Part shown: piece by piece, positions 9,578 to 19,556 of the stretch | Numbering within the stretch: position 1 is the first letter of the stretch | Layout: every line of letters begins with the position of its first letter | Source of the DNA: Streptococcus suis | GTDB lineage: Bacteria > Bacillota > Bacilli > Lactobacillales > Streptococcaceae | Assembly: GCF_002964575.1 (NCBI RefSeq) | Contig: NZ_POQQ01000041.1 | Span: 62,001 to 126,000, forward strand | Direction: 5' to 3' | DNA: 64,000 bases | The notes under the pieces: generated by a model | Told to the model about the DNA's origin: nothing | What the model saw: the letters and a program-made list of their open reading frames with translations, nothing else | The model's database searches: none | Translations under genes and position numbers: made by a program

Positions 9578-11809
9578 TTATTTTGTTTTTGTCTGTGCCT
9601 TGATTTGAATATTTCCCTTGCTGGTCATGACAGCACGAAGGTCTTTTTCACTTGGATGTTCTAAGTAGAAGTCTGTAATAGCATCTTCAATCTGATCCTG
9701 AATGGTTCGGCGGAGTGGACGAGCGCCCATCTTTGGATCGTAGCCCAGATCAACTAGTTTCTCTTTGACCTTGTCAGTTACATGCAGGCTAATGCCATTG
9801 TTTGACAAGCGTTTGTTGACATCGTCTAACATGAGGCTGACAATTTCAAGGAGATTTTCCTTGCTGAGTGGCTGGAATTCGATGATACCGTCAAAGCGGT
9901 TCATGAATTCTGGACTGAAGAAATTGCTGAGCTGACCAAGAACTGACTGGGTACGACCTTCCATGGCAGCTCCAAAACCGACACTAGCCTCAACCTTGCC
10001 AGTACCGGCATTGGATGTCATGATGATAATGGTGTCCTTGAAGCTGACTGTGCGGCCTTGTCCGTCTGTCAAACGACCATCATCAAGAACTTGGAGGAAC
10101 ATGTGCATAACATCTGGGTGGGCTTTTTCAACTTCATCCAGAAGAATGAGCGAGTATGGATTGCGGCGAACTTTTTCAGTTAGTTGGCCGGCTTCTTCGT
10201 AGCCTACATACCCGGGAGGTGCTCCGACCAGCTTGGCTACGGCATGTTTTTCCATATATTCCGACATGTCGAAACGAATCATGCTATCGGCTGAGCCAAA
10301 GAGTTCGATGGCTAGTTGCTTGGACAGTTCTGTTTTACCGACACCTGTTGGACCAACAAAGAGGAAGGAGCCGATTGGACGGTTTGGCGCTCCAAGACCG
10401 ACACGGTTGCGGCGAATGGCCTTGGCAATCTTATCAACAGCTTCATCTTGCCCGATGACATGTGCCTTGAGGTCGCTAGCCAGGTTGATGAGTTGTGATT
10501 GTTCTTTTTCTTTCAAATCACCTACAGGGATGTTGGTTTTCTGTTCAACAATGGCTTCGATTTCCTTTTCAGTGATCAGTGGGATATCTTCTTCACTGAT
10601 GGTTGCCTTTTGCATTTCCTTGTATTTAGCAATCTGGTCACGGAAATAGGCTGCCTTTTCATAGTCTTCGTCGCGGGTGGCTTGAGCCTTGCGGTTTTCC
10701 GCATCAATCAACCGCTGGTCGATTTCTTTTGGATCGACAAAATTGAGGGTCAAGTTCATTTTAGAACCAGCTTCATCCAGTAGGTCGATGGCCTTGTCTG
10801 GCAAGAAACGGTCTTGAATGTAGCGGTTAGAGAGTACCGCAGCAGCTTCAATGGCAGCATCAGAGTATTTGACATGGTGGTAGTCTTGGTATTTATTTTG
10901 GATACCTTTGAGAATAATAATGGTTTCTTCAACGCTTGGTTCTTCCACTTTTACAGGCTGCATACGGCGTTCTAGGGCAGCATCCTTCTCGATAATTCGG
11001 TATTCGTTAAGGGTGGTTGCACCGACCAGTTGCATCTCCCCACGAGCAAGGGCTGGTTTGAGGATATTGCCAGCATCCATATTGCCATCGCCTGCTGAAC
11101 CTGCACCAACAATCTCGTGGATCTCATCAATGAATAGAATAATCTCGCGGCGATTGCGGATTTCCTCCATGAGTTTTTGCATGCGTTCTTCAAATTGACC
11201 ACGTATACCAGTTCCTTGAACCAGGCTGACAACATCCAGACGGATGACTTCTTTACCTTGCAGTTTTTGTGGTACATCACCATCCACAATTTTCTGAGCT
11301 AGCCCCTCAACGACAGCGGTTTTTCCGACACCAGGCTCGCCAATGAGAACGGGGTTGTTCTTGGTACGGCGGTTGAGGATTTCGATGACACGCGTAATTT
11401 CTTGGTCACGACCAATGACTGGATCAATGTCGCCACGACGAGCAATTTCTGTTACGTTGATACCGAATTCTTCCAAAAGGCCATTTGGTTGCTGTGGTTG
11501 TTGAGGTGGGGGTGTTTGGCCTCCGCGTCCGTTGTGATTTCCACCGGACTGTGTTGGAGGTGTTTGGTCGCGTTTCTTACCAGCAGGAGTGTTGCCAGGG
11601 TAGCCTCCCAAGTGATTGAAGAACTCGCTGAAAGGATCCATATTATTTGGATTGGTCAAATCTCCCAATCCTTTTAGAATAGCATTATTTGGGTCTGTTT
11701 TCATGATTTGGTAGCAGTTGTGGCAGAGGTCAACCTGTTGTTGCTTACCATTTAGATTGGTATAGAGATGGATGGTTGCGTCGTTAATGTTACAGTTATG
11801 ACAGAGCAT
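9578..11809 (-). CDS. clpE: ATP-dependent Clp protease ATPase subunit ClpE
   Basis: AAA+ unfoldase/disaggregase (743 aa) that feeds ClpP. The N-terminal zinc finger CHNCN...CHNC typical of ClpE is at residues about 3-30, followed by a Gly/Pro/Gln-rich linker. The first AAA module has GEPGVGKT, the central UVR-like region lies around residues 365-400, and the second AAA module has GPTGVGKT. The start at 11809 is chosen because it begins at the zinc finger and has GAGGT 6 bp upstream; an in-frame upstream ATG would add 12 non-family residues. Regulation is likely by CtsR (see the promoter entry). Confidence 0.96.
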   Translation of the reverse strand: MLCHNCNINDATIHLYTNLNGKQQQVDLCHNCYQIMKTDPNNAILKGLGDLTNPNNMDPFSEFFNHLGGYPGNTPAGKKRDQTPPTQSGGNHNGRGGQTPPPQQPQQPNGLLEEFGINVTEIARRGDIDPVIGRDQEITRVIEILNRRTKNNPVLIGEPGVGKTAVVEGLAQKIVDGDVPQKLQGKEVIRLDVVSLVQGTGIRGQFEERMQKLMEEIRNRREIILFIDEIHEIVGAGSAGDGNMDAGNILKPALARGEMQLVGATTLNEYRIIEKDAALERRMQPVKVEEPSVEETIIILKGIQNKYQDYHHVKYSDAAIEAAAVLSNRYIQDRFLPDKAIDLLDEAGSKMNLTLNFVDPKEIDQRLIDAENRKAQATRDEDYEKAAYFRDQIAKYKEMQKATISEEDIPLITEKEIEAIVEQKTNIPVGDLKEKEQSQLINLASDLKAHVIGQDEAVDKIAKAIRRNRVGLGAPNRPIGSFLFVGPTGVGKTELSKQLAIELFGSADSMIRFDMSEYMEKHAVAKLVGAPPGYVGYEEAGQLTEKVRRNPYSLILLDEVEKAHPDVMHMFLQVLDDGRLTDGQGRTVSFKDTIIIMTSNAGTGKVEASVGFGAAMEGRTQSVLGQLSNFFSPEFMNRFDGIIEFQPLSKENLLEIVSLMLDDVNKRLSNNGISLHVTDKVKEKLVDLGYDPKMGARPLRRTIQDQIEDAITDFYLEHPSEKDLRAVMTSKGNIQIKAQTKTK

Positions 11810-11847
11810 AGTTCTACCTCTTTCTTTGGAATGGACCTTTGTCAAAT

Positions 11848-11901
11848 AGTCAATAAAGGTCAGTTATAGCTTTATTATAACAAGATTTATGGAAAAATCA
11901 A
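11848..11901 (-). promoter_or_regulatory. clpE promoter with CtsR-like operator
   Basis: On the minus strand TTGATT (11896-11901), a 16-bp spacer and TATAAT (11874-11879) form a sigma-A promoter. Directly downstream, read on the + strand, AGTCAAT (11848-11854), three bases and GGTCAGT (11858-11864) resemble the CtsR heptad repeat RGTCAAA-N3-RGTCAAA with three mismatches. A CtsR operator is expected for clpE in streptococci. The promoter is well supported; the operator is a probable call. Confidence 0.6.
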
Positions 11902-12027
11902 GAAACTGCTATATTCGGAAAATAATCTCTAGGAAGTCTTGTAACTGACAAGAAAATGTTGAAAAATCAAGACTTTTTTTATAATATGTGGTAAAATGTT
12001 TTTATAAAAAGGATTAGGAGAAGGAAT

Positions 12028-12258
12028 ATGGAATCACATTTGGTGAGAATTATCAACCGTCTGGAAGCTATGGCTAACGATGGCGGCACCTTGAAACGTA
12101 ACTTTGAGCGTGAAGGTCTTGTTGTTGCAGAAGTGGCTTATAGCTATGACGAGGAAAATGGTTCAGTGTTTACCTTGCGTGATGTCGCTGCTCGTGAAAC
12201 CTACACGTTTGACAGTATTGACTTGATTGCGATGGAAATCTACGAATTGTTGTACTAA
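12028..12258 (+). CDS. YkuJ-like (DUF1797) protein
   Basis: Small acidic protein (76 aa) matching what I know of the YkuJ/DUF1797 family, whose function is unknown. It has a short N-terminal helix (HLVRIINRLEAMA) followed by beta strands with TLKRNFEREGLVVAEVAYSYDEENGSVFTLRD. A TTGAAA/TATAAT pair (11959-11964 and 11980-11985, spacer 15) precedes it, and AGGAGAAGG is the ribosome-binding site. It stands alone and is closed by its own terminator. Confidence 0.85.
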   Translation: MESHLVRIINRLEAMANDGGTLKRNFEREGLVVAEVAYSYDEENGSVFTLRDVAARETYTFDSIDLIAMEIYELLY

Positions 12259-12263
12259 GAACA

Positions 12264-12294
12264 AGCTCGAGCACCGAGAGGTGCTTTTTTCTTG
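12264..12294 (+). terminator. Intrinsic terminator after the YkuJ-like gene
   Basis: GAGCACC-GAGA-GGTGC stem followed by TTTTTTC. Confidence 0.8.
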
Positions 12295-12382
12295 CAGTAA
12301 AATGAATATTTTAGCCAAAAATGTTGCATAAATATTCAGAAATGGTATAATAGTGTTTATATCATATTTGAGGAGTGAATGA

Positions 12383-13063
12383 ATGGATTTTTCTTTCTTG
12401 CCTGATTACTGGGCATATTTTAATTATGGGGCTCTTGTAACCCTTATTATCGCTTTTTTCTCGGTTTTCTTTGGGAGCATTTTGGGTACTCTATTAGCCT
12501 TTGCCCAGCGTAGTAGATACAAGGTTTTGGTGTGGTTGGCTAATGTCTATGTCTGGATTTTCCGTGGTACTCCCATGGTAGTACAGATTATGATTGCCTT
12601 TGCTATGACCAACTTTGTGGCGCCAACTATCCAACTAGGGATTTTAGATGTGGATTTGGCTCGCTTGATTCCTGGAATTATTGTCATTTCCATGAACTCA
12701 GGTGCATATGTTTCAGAAACCATCCGTGCAGGGATCAATGCCGTACCAAAGGGGCAATTAGAGGCGGCCTACTCATTAGGTATTCGTCCTAAACAGGCTA
12801 TGCGTTATGTTATCATGCCACAAGCCATCAAGAATATTCTTCCTGCTTTAGGGAACGAGTTTGTGACTATTGTTAAGGACAGCTCGCTCTTGTCAACGAT
12901 TGGTGTCATTGAGTTGTGGAATGGAGCACAGACGGTTGCTACGACGACTTATTTAACGCAAAGTCCGCTTATTTTTGCAGCCTTCTATTATTTGATGATG
13001 ACCAGTATTTTGACCCTTGGCATTCAAGCCCTCGAGAAAAAGTTAAATAAGGGAGGACACTAA
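12383..13063 (+). CDS. Polar amino-acid ABC transporter permease
   Basis: Integral membrane permease (226 aa) of the HisMQ/GlnP type with about five transmembrane helices. The EAA loop that contacts the ATPase is visible as [35 protein letters not shown] (residues about 123-157). The N-terminal helix and FRGTPMVVQ are typical of amino-acid permeases. The substrate cannot be assigned. The ATPase gene follows after one base, but no substrate-binding protein is encoded nearby, so it must be supplied from elsewhere in the genome. Confidence 0.93.
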   Translation: MDFSFLPDYWAYFNYGALVTLIIAFFSVFFGSILGTLLAFAQRSRYKVLVWLANVYVWIFRGTPMVVQIMIAFAMTNFVAPTIQLGILDVDLARLIPGIIVISMNSGAYVSETIRAGINAVPKGQLEAAYSLGIRPKQAMRYVIMPQAIKNILPALGNEFVTIVKDSSLLSTIGVIELWNGAQTVATTTYLTQSPLIFAAFYYLMMTSILTLGIQALEKKLNKGGH

Positions 13064-13064
13064 G

Positions 13065-13799
13065 ATGACGGAAGCAATTATTTCCATAAAAGATCTTCAT
13101 AAGTATTTTGGTGAAAATGAAGTTTTAAAAGGGATTGATTTAGATATCCAGCAAGGTCAAGTGGTTGTTATCATCGGACCATCAGGTTCTGGAAAATCAA
13201 CTTTCTTGCGGACCATGAATCTCTTAGAGGTACCGACCAAGGGGACGGTGACGTTTGAAGGTGTTGACATTACGGATAAATCAAACGATATTTTCAAGAT
13301 GCGTGAAAAGATGGGCATGGTTTTCCAGCAATTTAACCTTTTCCCAAATATGACAGTCTTGGAAAATATTACCTTATCACCCATTAAAACAAAAGGAATT
13401 GCTAAGGCAGAAGCTGAAGCTAAGGCACATGAATTGTTGGCAAAAGTTGGTTTGCCTGATAAGGCAGATGCCTATCCACAAAGTTTATCAGGTGGTCAGC
13501 AGCAACGGATTGCTATTGCCCGTGGTTTGGCCATGGATCCCGATGTCTTGCTCTTTGATGAGCCGACCTCTGCCCTTGATCCTGAAATGGTTGGTGAGGT
13601 ACTTGCGGTTATGCAGGACTTGGCCAAGTCAGGTATGACCATGGTCATTGTAACGCATGAAATGGGCTTTGCGCGTGAAGTGGCAGACCGGGTTATCTTC
13701 ATGGATGGGGGCTACATTGTCGAAGATGGAACTCCTGAAGAAGTATTTGAATATACCAAGGAAGAACGGACCAAGGATTTCTTGTCTAAAGTCTTGTAA
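13065..13799 (+). CDS. Polar amino-acid ABC transporter ATP-binding protein
   Basis: ATPase subunit (244 aa) of the GlnQ/HisP class. Walker A is GPSGSGKST (about residues 38-46), the Q-loop is VFQQFNLFP, the ABC signature is LSGGQQQR, Walker B is [12 protein letters not shown] and the switch His lies in VTHEMGF. The gene pairs with the permease immediately upstream and a terminator follows the stop. The specific amino acid is unknown. Confidence 0.95.
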   Translation: MTEAIISIKDLHKYFGENEVLKGIDLDIQQGQVVVIIGPSGSGKSTFLRTMNLLEVPTKGTVTFEGVDITDKSNDIFKMREKMGMVFQQFNLFPNMTVLENITLSPIKTKGIAKAEAEAKAHELLAKVGLPDKADAYPQSLSGGQQQRIAIARGLAMDPDVLLFDEPTSALDPEMVGEVLAVMQDLAKSGMTMVIVTHEMGFAREVADRVIFMDGGYIVEDGTPEEVFEYTKEERTKDFLSKVL

Positions 13800-13802
13800 G
13801 AA

Positions 13803-13831
13803 TAACTCCGACATTGTTCGGAGTTTTTTCT
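13803..13831 (+). terminator. Intrinsic terminator after the amino-acid ABC genes
   Basis: ACTCCGAC and GTTCGGAGT pair around a short loop, followed by TTTTTT. Confidence 0.85.
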
Positions 13832-13916
13832 TGTTTTCTGGTGAATTGGGGGTGTAGCCTAGTCAAATCAGTAGGAAATAAGGTATAATGAAGAAAAAGT
13901 GAGGAGATTTAATGAA

Positions 13917-14765
13917 ATGACAATTATTGATGGAAAAGCCTTAGCAGCCAAAATGCAGGCAGCTTTGGCAGAAAAAACAGCTCGGCTAAAAGCGGAAAAA
14001 GGCTTGGTACCAGGACTAGTTGTTATCTTAGTAGGCGAAGACCCTGCTAGTCAGGTCTATGTTCGCAACAAAGAGCGTTCAGCACTTGCAGCCGGATTTA
14101 AGAGTGAAGTGGTACGTGTAGCAGCCACGATTTCAGAGGCGGAACTCTTGGAATTGATTGAGCGCTACAATCAAGATGATGCATGGCATGGCATCTTGGT
14201 GCAGTTGCCTCTACCAGCCCACATCAGCGAAGAAAAAATTTTGTTGGCTATTGATCCTAACAAGGACGTGGACGGTTTCCATCCAACCAATATGGGTAAA
14301 TTCTGGTCTGGCCATCCGGTCATGATTCCCTCTACTCCAGCAGGAATTATGGAGATGTTCAAGGAATACCAGATTGACCTAGAGGGCAAGTCCGCTCTTG
14401 TCATCGGTCGTTCCAATATTGTTGGAAAACCTATGGCTCAGCTTCTGCTGGATGCTAATGCGACTGTGACTATTGCCCATTCTCGTACAAAAAATCTGCT
14501 AGAATTGGCTCGTCAGGCGGATATTCTTGTCGTTGCCATCGGTCGTGGCCATTTTGTAACCAAGGAATTTGTCAAGCCAGGTGCAGTGGTGATTGATGTG
14601 GGCATGAACCGTGATGAAAACGGCAAACTGATTGGGGATGTCAAGTATGATGAAGTGGCAGAAGTAGCTAGTTATATCACACCTGTTCCAGGCGGAGTTG
14701 GTCCTATGACCATTACCATGCTTATGGAGCAAACCTATGAAGCTTGTGTTAGAAGCGGGAAATAA
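13917..14765 (+). CDS. folD: Bifunctional methylenetetrahydrofolate dehydrogenase/cyclohydrolase FolD
   Basis: Interconverts 5,10-methylene-THF and 10-formyl-THF (282 aa). The first family signature with the active Tyr and Lys is in [17 protein letters not shown], the cyclohydrolase segment is QLPLPAHI, the NADP-binding segment is [14 protein letters not shown] and the C-terminal signature is [15 protein letters not shown]. The frame is open to a GTG at 13899, but the ATG at 13917 gives the family start [10 protein letters not shown] with GAGGAG 10 bp upstream. It is monocistronic with its own terminator. Confidence 0.97.
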   Translation: MTIIDGKALAAKMQAALAEKTARLKAEKGLVPGLVVILVGEDPASQVYVRNKERSALAAGFKSEVVRVAATISEAELLELIERYNQDDAWHGILVQLPLPAHISEEKILLAIDPNKDVDGFHPTNMGKFWSGHPVMIPSTPAGIMEMFKEYQIDLEGKSALVIGRSNIVGKPMAQLLLDANATVTIAHSRTKNLLELARQADILVVAIGRGHFVTKEFVKPGAVVIDVGMNRDENGKLIGDVKYDEVAEVASYITPVPGGVGPMTITMLMEQTYEACVRSGK

Positions 14766-14769
14766 AAAA

Positions 14770-14804
14770 GTAGATGAGGTTGGCAAGGGCTGACCTCGTT
14801 TTTT
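14770..14804 (+). terminator. Intrinsic terminator after folD
   Basis: GAGGTTGGC and GCTGACCTC form the stem, followed by seven T. A second hairpin at about 14813-14840 (AATCCC...GGGATT on the minus strand) serves the convergent peptidase gene. Confidence 0.85.
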
Positions 14805-14844
14805 TATAAGAAAATCCCCAGTCATTTGACTAGGGATTGCATTT

Positions 14845-15753
14845 TTAAGGATTAGCAACTGAAAAGGTATCAGCGTGGGCAAGGTCACCATAGGTATATC
14901 CAAGGTTAAACCATTTTTTGCGTTGTTCGGAAGTACCGTGGGTGAAACTATCTGGGACAGTGCGGCCATAGGCTTCTTGCTGGAGGGTATCATCACCAAC
15001 AGCATGAGCTGCATTCATGGCTTCATCAATATCTCCAACATCTAAGATACCCTGACCATCGACATATTTGGCCCAGGCACCAGCATAGTAGTCAGCTTGT
15101 AATTCGAGACGAACATTGAGAGCATTGCCTTCCTTGTCGGACAACTGAGCACGCTTTTGGTGGTAGGCACCGAGAACTTCTAATTCATTTTGGACATGGT
15201 GGCCAACCTCGTGGGCAATGACATAGGCCATGGCAAAGTCGCCTGCAGCATTGTACTTGTTGGATAATTCCTGATAGAAGGATGTATCGATATAAATCTT
15301 ACGGTCAGCCGAACAATAGAAGGGGCCAGCTTGAGCAGAACCAGTTCCGCATCCTGTTTGGGTCTGGTCTGTATAGAAAACAAGGGTTGGCGCTTGGTAA
15401 GTCAGACCATTTCTTGCAAACTCTTGTGTCCAAAAATCTTCTGTTGAGGCCAGTACCTTACTCATGAATTCTGCATCTGCATCGGATACACTGGTACCAC
15501 TTGTAGTGACTTGACTAGACTGATAAGGATTGGTGTTGGTCGTTGGTGAAAGTAGACCACCTAGATTAGACATGCCACCAAAAGCGAAGAGGAGGACCAC
15601 TAGCACCAATTTTCCCTTCCAACCCAGACGGGAGAAGAGTAGGCTTAGTAAGAGATTACCCCCAGCAGAACCACCAGAGAAAGATGGTCCCGAGCTCCTT
15701 TGACCTCTACGGTCTTCAATGTTGGAACTTTTTCGTAAATCATCAATTTTCAT
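14845..15753 (-). CDS. YpfJ-type neutral zinc metallopeptidase, membrane-anchored
   Basis: Putative metallopeptidase of 302 aa. One transmembrane helix (about residues 46-66) follows a basic N-terminal tail, placing most of the protein outside the cell. The zinc motif HEVGHH is near residue 184, and a downstream acidic residue in ELQADYYAGAW fits the third ligand. Substrates are unknown. The start at 15753 follows AAGGAGTTTATA; the nine extra upstream codons lack family character. The gene is convergent with folD and divergent from xseA. Confidence 0.88.
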   Translation of the reverse strand: MKIDDLRKSSNIEDRRGQRSSGPSFSGGSAGGNLLLSLLFSRLGWKGKLVLVVLLFAFGGMSNLGGLLSPTTNTNPYQSSQVTTSGTSVSDADAEFMSKVLASTEDFWTQEFARNGLTYQAPTLVFYTDQTQTGCGTGSAQAGPFYCSADRKIYIDTSFYQELSNKYNAAGDFAMAYVIAHEVGHHVQNELEVLGAYHQKRAQLSDKEGNALNVRLELQADYYAGAWAKYVDGQGILDVGDIDEAMNAAHAVGDDTLQQEAYGRTVPDSFTHGTSEQRKKWFNLGYTYGDLAHADTFSVANP

Positions 15754-15918
15754 TATAAACTCCTTAGAACCTGTCATCAAGTTCTTATTTTCTCACAAAC
15801 TATTATATAGCAAAATGCAGAAAAAAACACTGGAAAGCTACCAGAAATGTGACGTCCAGTTCTGTATAAAAGTGCATTTTTTGGTATAATAGTAAAGATA
15901 TAAACAGAAGGAGTGGAC

Positions 15919-17262
15919 ATGGTTGAATATTTATCGGTTAGCCATCTAACCAAGTATTTAAAATTAAAATTTGACCGCGATCCGTATTTGGAGAGGGTCT
16001 ATTTGACAGGGCAAGTGTCCAATTTCCGTAAGCGTCCTAGCCATCAATATTTTTCGCTCAAGGATGATAAGGCGGTCATCCAAGCGACCATGTGGGCAGG
16101 TGTCTATAAAAATCTTGGATTTGAGCTTGAAGAGGGAATGAAAATCAATGCGGTTGGTCGTGTACAGCTATACGAGCCAAGTGGATCCTATTCCATTGTC
16201 ATTGACAAGGCAGAGCCAGATGGTATTGGAGCCTTGGCTATCAAGTTTGAACAGCTCAAACAAGCTCTGACCCAGGAAGGTTTGTTTAAACAGGAGTTTA
16301 AGCAGGAACTGCCACGCTTTACCAAGAAAATAGGTGTGATTACCAGTCCGAGTGGAGCCGTTATCCAGGATATCATCACTACGGTCCGTCGGCGTTTTCC
16401 AGGCGTAGAGATTGTTCTCTATCCGACCAAGGTGCAAGGAGATGGGGCTGCTCAGGAGGTTGTTACCAATATCCAAAGAGCCAATGAGCGTGATGATTTG
16501 GATGTCCTCATTGTTGGTCGTGGCGGTGGTTCTATTGAAGACCTGTGGGCTTTCAATGAGGAAATAGTGGTTCGGGCTATTTTTGAATCACGTATTCCTA
16601 TCATTTCCAGCGTAGGTCATGAAACCGATACTACTCTGGCTGACTTTGTGGCAGATAGACGAGCAGCTACCCCAACAGCTGCCGCAGAATTAGCCACTCC
16701 TGTGACCAAGGCTGATTTACTGGGCTATTTAAACCAGCAGGAAAACAGAGCCTATCAGGCCATGACCAATCGTTTGAAATTCCTAAGAGGTCAGCTTGAT
16801 AAGATTAGCCAGTCGGTCATGTTCCGCCAGCCTGAACGCCTGTATGATGGCTATTTACAAAAATTAGACCGCTTGACCAATCAGTTGCAGACACGGATAA
16901 AAGAAATTTATGGTCAGCAGAAACAGGCTAGTCTCTTGCTTGACCAACGTCTACATGGCTTACAACTAGTCCGTAGGGTAGAGAGTTTCCAGGAAAGAAT
17001 TATCCAGCAGGAACGACTTTTGAAGAGCAATATGGCCAATATCTATGACAATAAGATGGCTAAGGCGGACAAGCTGATTGAGGCCTTGACCATGCTGGAT
17101 ACCAGTCGCATTGTGGCTCGTGGCTATGCCATGATTTTACAAGATGGTCGGGTCCTAGATGGTGTAGAAAAGATACAAAAGGGAGAACAACTGACCATTC
17201 AAATGAAGGATGGTCAACTTGATGTGGAGGTAAATCATGTCCAAAAAGACAAAAACATTTGA
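15919..17262 (+). CDS. xseA: Exodeoxyribonuclease VII large subunit
   Basis: Large subunit of the single-strand-specific exonuclease VII (447 aa). The N-terminal OB fold is [22 protein letters not shown]. The catalytic domain contains [31 protein letters not shown] and [28 protein letters not shown], all family signatures. A long coiled-coil region follows. The ATG at 15919 has GAAGGAG 6 bp upstream and is preferred over the in-frame GTG six bases earlier. xseB overlaps its end by 26 bp. Confidence 0.97.
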   Translation: MVEYLSVSHLTKYLKLKFDRDPYLERVYLTGQVSNFRKRPSHQYFSLKDDKAVIQATMWAGVYKNLGFELEEGMKINAVGRVQLYEPSGSYSIVIDKAEPDGIGALAIKFEQLKQALTQEGLFKQEFKQELPRFTKKIGVITSPSGAVIQDIITTVRRRFPGVEIVLYPTKVQGDGAAQEVVTNIQRANERDDLDVLIVGRGGGSIEDLWAFNEEIVVRAIFESRIPIISSVGHETDTTLADFVADRRAATPTAAAELATPVTKADLLGYLNQQENRAYQAMTNRLKFLRGQLDKISQSVMFRQPERLYDGYLQKLDRLTNQLQTRIKEIYGQQKQASLLLDQRLHGLQLVRRVESFQERIIQQERLLKSNMANIYDNKMAKADKLIEALTMLDTSRIVARGYAMILQDGRVLDGVEKIQKGEQLTIQMKDGQLDVEVNHVQKDKNI

Positions 17263-17452
17263 AGAAAATTTAGCTGAATTAGAAGGCATTGTAACCAAAT
17301 TGGAACGAGGCGATGTGGCTCTGGAAGAAGCACTTGCTGAGTTTCAAAAAGGAATGGTCCTATCGAAAGACCTACAAAAGACACTAGTAGAAGCTGAAAA
17401 GACCTTGGTCAAGGTCATGCAGGCAGATGGCAGTGAAGCGGAGATGAACTAA
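17237..17452 (+). CDS. xseB: Exodeoxyribonuclease VII small subunit
   Basis: Small helical subunit of exonuclease VII (71 aa). The family segment [33 protein letters not shown] covers residues about 8-40 and forms two antiparallel helices. It starts inside xseA and its final base is the first base of ispA, so the three genes are translationally coupled. Confidence 0.96.
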   Translation: MSKKTKTFEENLAELEGIVTKLERGDVALEEALAEFQKGMVLSKDLQKTLVEAEKTLVKVMQADGSEAEMN

Positions 17453-18321
17453 TGGTAGCCAGTAAATTGCAGCAACTTGAGGAAACCATGGCAGGTTTTT
17501 ATGAACCTCAGGTAGCAGAACGCCTCAACCAAGCGGTTCTCTATTCACTCCAAGCTGGTGGCAAACGAATTCGTCCCTTGCTCCTTTTGACGCTTTTGGA
17601 AGCTTTTGGAGCGACCTTGCAAAACGTTCATTACCAAGTGGCAGCCTGTGTCGAGCTCATTCACACTGGTAGTCTGATACATGATGATCTGCCAGCCATG
17701 GACGATGATGATTACCGTAGGGGGCGTTTGACCAACCATAAGAAATTCGATGAAGCGACAGCTATTTTAGCAGGGGACAGTCTATTTTTAGATCCGTTTG
17801 GATTTTTGGCTCAGGTAGATTTGCCAGCTAAGACCATCCTTGCTCTCGTGAAAGAGCTTTCTCAGGCATCTGGGACTTTTGGAATGGTTGCTGGTCAGGT
17901 CTTGGATATGGCAGGCGAGGGACAGAAATTATCTCTCGAACAATTACAAGCCATCCATGCCAATAAGACTGGAAAATTATTGACTTTTCCCTTTGTCGCA
18001 GCTGGTTTGATTGCTGGACAGTCAGATGAGGTTATCCACCATTTGCGAAAAGCAGGTCAATTAGTCGGTCTAGCCTTTCAGGTGCGGGATGATATATTGG
18101 ATGTGACGGCCACTTTTGAGGAAATCGGAAAAACACCGCAAAAGGATCTATTGGCTGAGAAATCTACCTACCCTGCCCTAATGGGCTTGGAGGCCTCAAA
18201 AGTCTTTCTAGAAGACAGCCTGAATCAAGCAAGCAGTGAGCTAGATCAAGTGGCTCAACTAGTCCCGTTTTCAAGAGAAGAAATCAAAAAAATCATAGAA
18301 AGTTTACGAATCAATGGCTAA
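17452..18321 (+). CDS. ispA: Farnesyl diphosphate synthase (geranyltranstransferase)
   Basis: Trans-prenyltransferase (289 aa) that condenses IPP with DMAPP and GPP to give FPP for undecaprenyl phosphate. The first aspartate-rich motif lies in HDDLPAMDDDDYRRG, the second is DDILD, and GGKRIRP is the N-terminal substrate signature. It uses isoprenoid units made by the mevalonate pathway, three genes of which are also in this window. It overlaps xseB by one base and tlyA by eight. Confidence 0.95.
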   Translation: MVASKLQQLEETMAGFYEPQVAERLNQAVLYSLQAGGKRIRPLLLLTLLEAFGATLQNVHYQVAACVELIHTGSLIHDDLPAMDDDDYRRGRLTNHKKFDEATAILAGDSLFLDPFGFLAQVDLPAKTILALVKELSQASGTFGMVAGQVLDMAGEGQKLSLEQLQAIHANKTGKLLTFPFVAAGLIAGQSDEVIHHLRKAGQLVGLAFQVRDDILDVTATFEEIGKTPQKDLLAEKSTYPALMGLEASKVFLEDSLNQASSELDQVAQLVPFSREEIKKIIESLRING

Positions 18322-19135
18322 GGAAAGAGTAGATGTACTGGCTTACAAACAGGGGCTTTTTGAAACCAGAGAGCAGGCCAAGCGCGGTGTTATGGCAGGG
18401 CTGGTGGTATCGGTCATCAATGGCGAACGCTACGACAAACCAGGCGAGAAGATTGACGAGGGAGTTGAGCTCAAGCTCAAGGGAGAGAAACTCAAGTATG
18501 TCAGCCGTGGTGGTCTGAAATTGGAAAAGGCCTTGCAGGTTTTCGACCTATCAGTTGAGGGGCAAACGACCATTGATATTGGGGCTTCGACAGGCGGATT
18601 TACGGATGTTATGTTGCAGGCTGGCGCCAAGCAGGTCTATGCTGTTGATGTCGGAACCAATCAACTCGCTTGGAAATTGCGTCAGGATGAGCGCGTGATT
18701 AGTATGGAACAGTACAATTTCCGCTATGCTGAGTTGGGAGATTTCGAACTTGGTCAACCAAGTTTTGCGTCCATTGACGTCAGCTTTATCTCATTGAGTC
18801 TGATTTTACCAGCACTCCATCGTATTTTAGCGGAGGGCGGCCAGGTTGTAGCTTTGGTCAAACCACAATTTGAGGCGGGGCGTGAGCAGATTGGGAAGAA
18901 TGGGATTGTCAAGGACAAATCAGTTCACCTGAAAGTGTTGGAAGATGTTACAGAAATGGCTGTCGAAAATGGCTATTCAGTTAAGGCACTTAGTTTCTCT
19001 CCAGTTCAAGGAGGGCATGGGAATATCGAATTTCTGGCTCACCTAGAGAAATCCATTCAACCAAGTACGATTGCCAAAGAGGAATTAACAAAAGTAGTTT
19101 ATCAAGCACACGAGGAATTTAAAAAGGATGAATAA
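18314..19135 (+). CDS. tlyA: TlyA family S4-domain rRNA methyltransferase
   Basis: Protein of 273 aa with an N-terminal S4 RNA-binding domain (about residues 1-60, RVDVLAYKQGLFETREQAKRGV) and a C-terminal FtsJ-like SAM methyltransferase domain. The SAM motif is IDIGASTGGFTDVMLQAGA and the catalytic region includes SIDVSFISL and LVKPQFEAG. TlyA proteins 2'-O-methylate rRNA; older annotations call them haemolysin A. It overlaps ispA and argR by a few bases, so it is a middle gene of this operon. Confidence 0.92.
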   Translation: MAKERVDVLAYKQGLFETREQAKRGVMAGLVVSVINGERYDKPGEKIDEGVELKLKGEKLKYVSRGGLKLEKALQVFDLSVEGQTTIDIGASTGGFTDVMLQAGAKQVYAVDVGTNQLAWKLRQDERVISMEQYNFRYAELGDFELGQPSFASIDVSFISLSLILPALHRILAEGGQVVALVKPQFEAGREQIGKNGIVKDKSVHLKVLEDVTEMAVENGYSVKALSFSPVQGGHGNIEFLAHLEKSIQPSTIAKEELTKVVYQAHEEFKKDE

Positions 19136-19553
19136 ACGAGAACGATTAGAAGTCATTAAAGATTTGGTAGTTCGATTTCCCATTGATACTCAGGAAGAAA
19201 TTGTGGAACGCTTGGAAGCCTTGGGGGTTCATGCAACCCAGGCTACTGTGTCCCGTGATATCAAGGAATTAGGTATTATCAAGGTTCCATCAACTGACAA
19301 GGGCTATGTCTATGGCTTGCCTAAAAGTAGCCTAGTCAAGGTCAAGTCCAATAATATTCTTGATTTTGCAGTCATGGACAAGATGGTCAACTTAAAATTG
19401 GTACCAGGGAGTGCAGCGGTCGTAAAAAGGCAGATTTGTGAGTATTTCCAAGAGGAAATCTTCTCGATTATTGCTGATGATGACAGTATTCTGCTCATTC
19501 TGAAGGACCAGGAAACCATCCCCAATTTAGAACGTACGATAAAAGGGTGGTAG
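19128..19553 (+). CDS. argR: ArgR/AhrC family arginine-responsive repressor
   Basis: Transcription regulator (141 aa). The N-terminal winged helix includes ATQATVSRDIKELGIIKVP (about residues 36-54), where SRDIKELG is the family signature. The C-terminal hexamerisation and arginine-binding domain contains PGSAAVVKRQI and the acidic pair in IADDDSILLIL. Streptococci usually have several ArgR paralogues; this is the copy located before recN. It overlaps tlyA by 8 bp. Confidence 0.93.
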   Translation: MNKRERLEVIKDLVVRFPIDTQEEIVERLEALGVHATQATVSRDIKELGIIKVPSTDKGYVYGLPKSSLVKVKSNNILDFAVMDKMVNLKLVPGSAAVVKRQICEYFQEEIFSIIADDDSILLILKDQETIPNLERTIKGW

Positions 19554-19556
19554 GTC

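Noticed and set aside
10233-10649. 138-codon + frame antisense to clpE
   Set aside because: Low-complexity Ser-rich shadow frame opposite a conserved AAA+ gene; no independent start signals.
11934-11985. AAGTCTTG/CAAGACTT inverted repeat plus T run read as an attenuator before the YkuJ-like gene
   Set aside because: The loop would be almost 30 bases and the T run coincides with the promoter spacer, so a chance repeat in AT-rich DNA is more likely.
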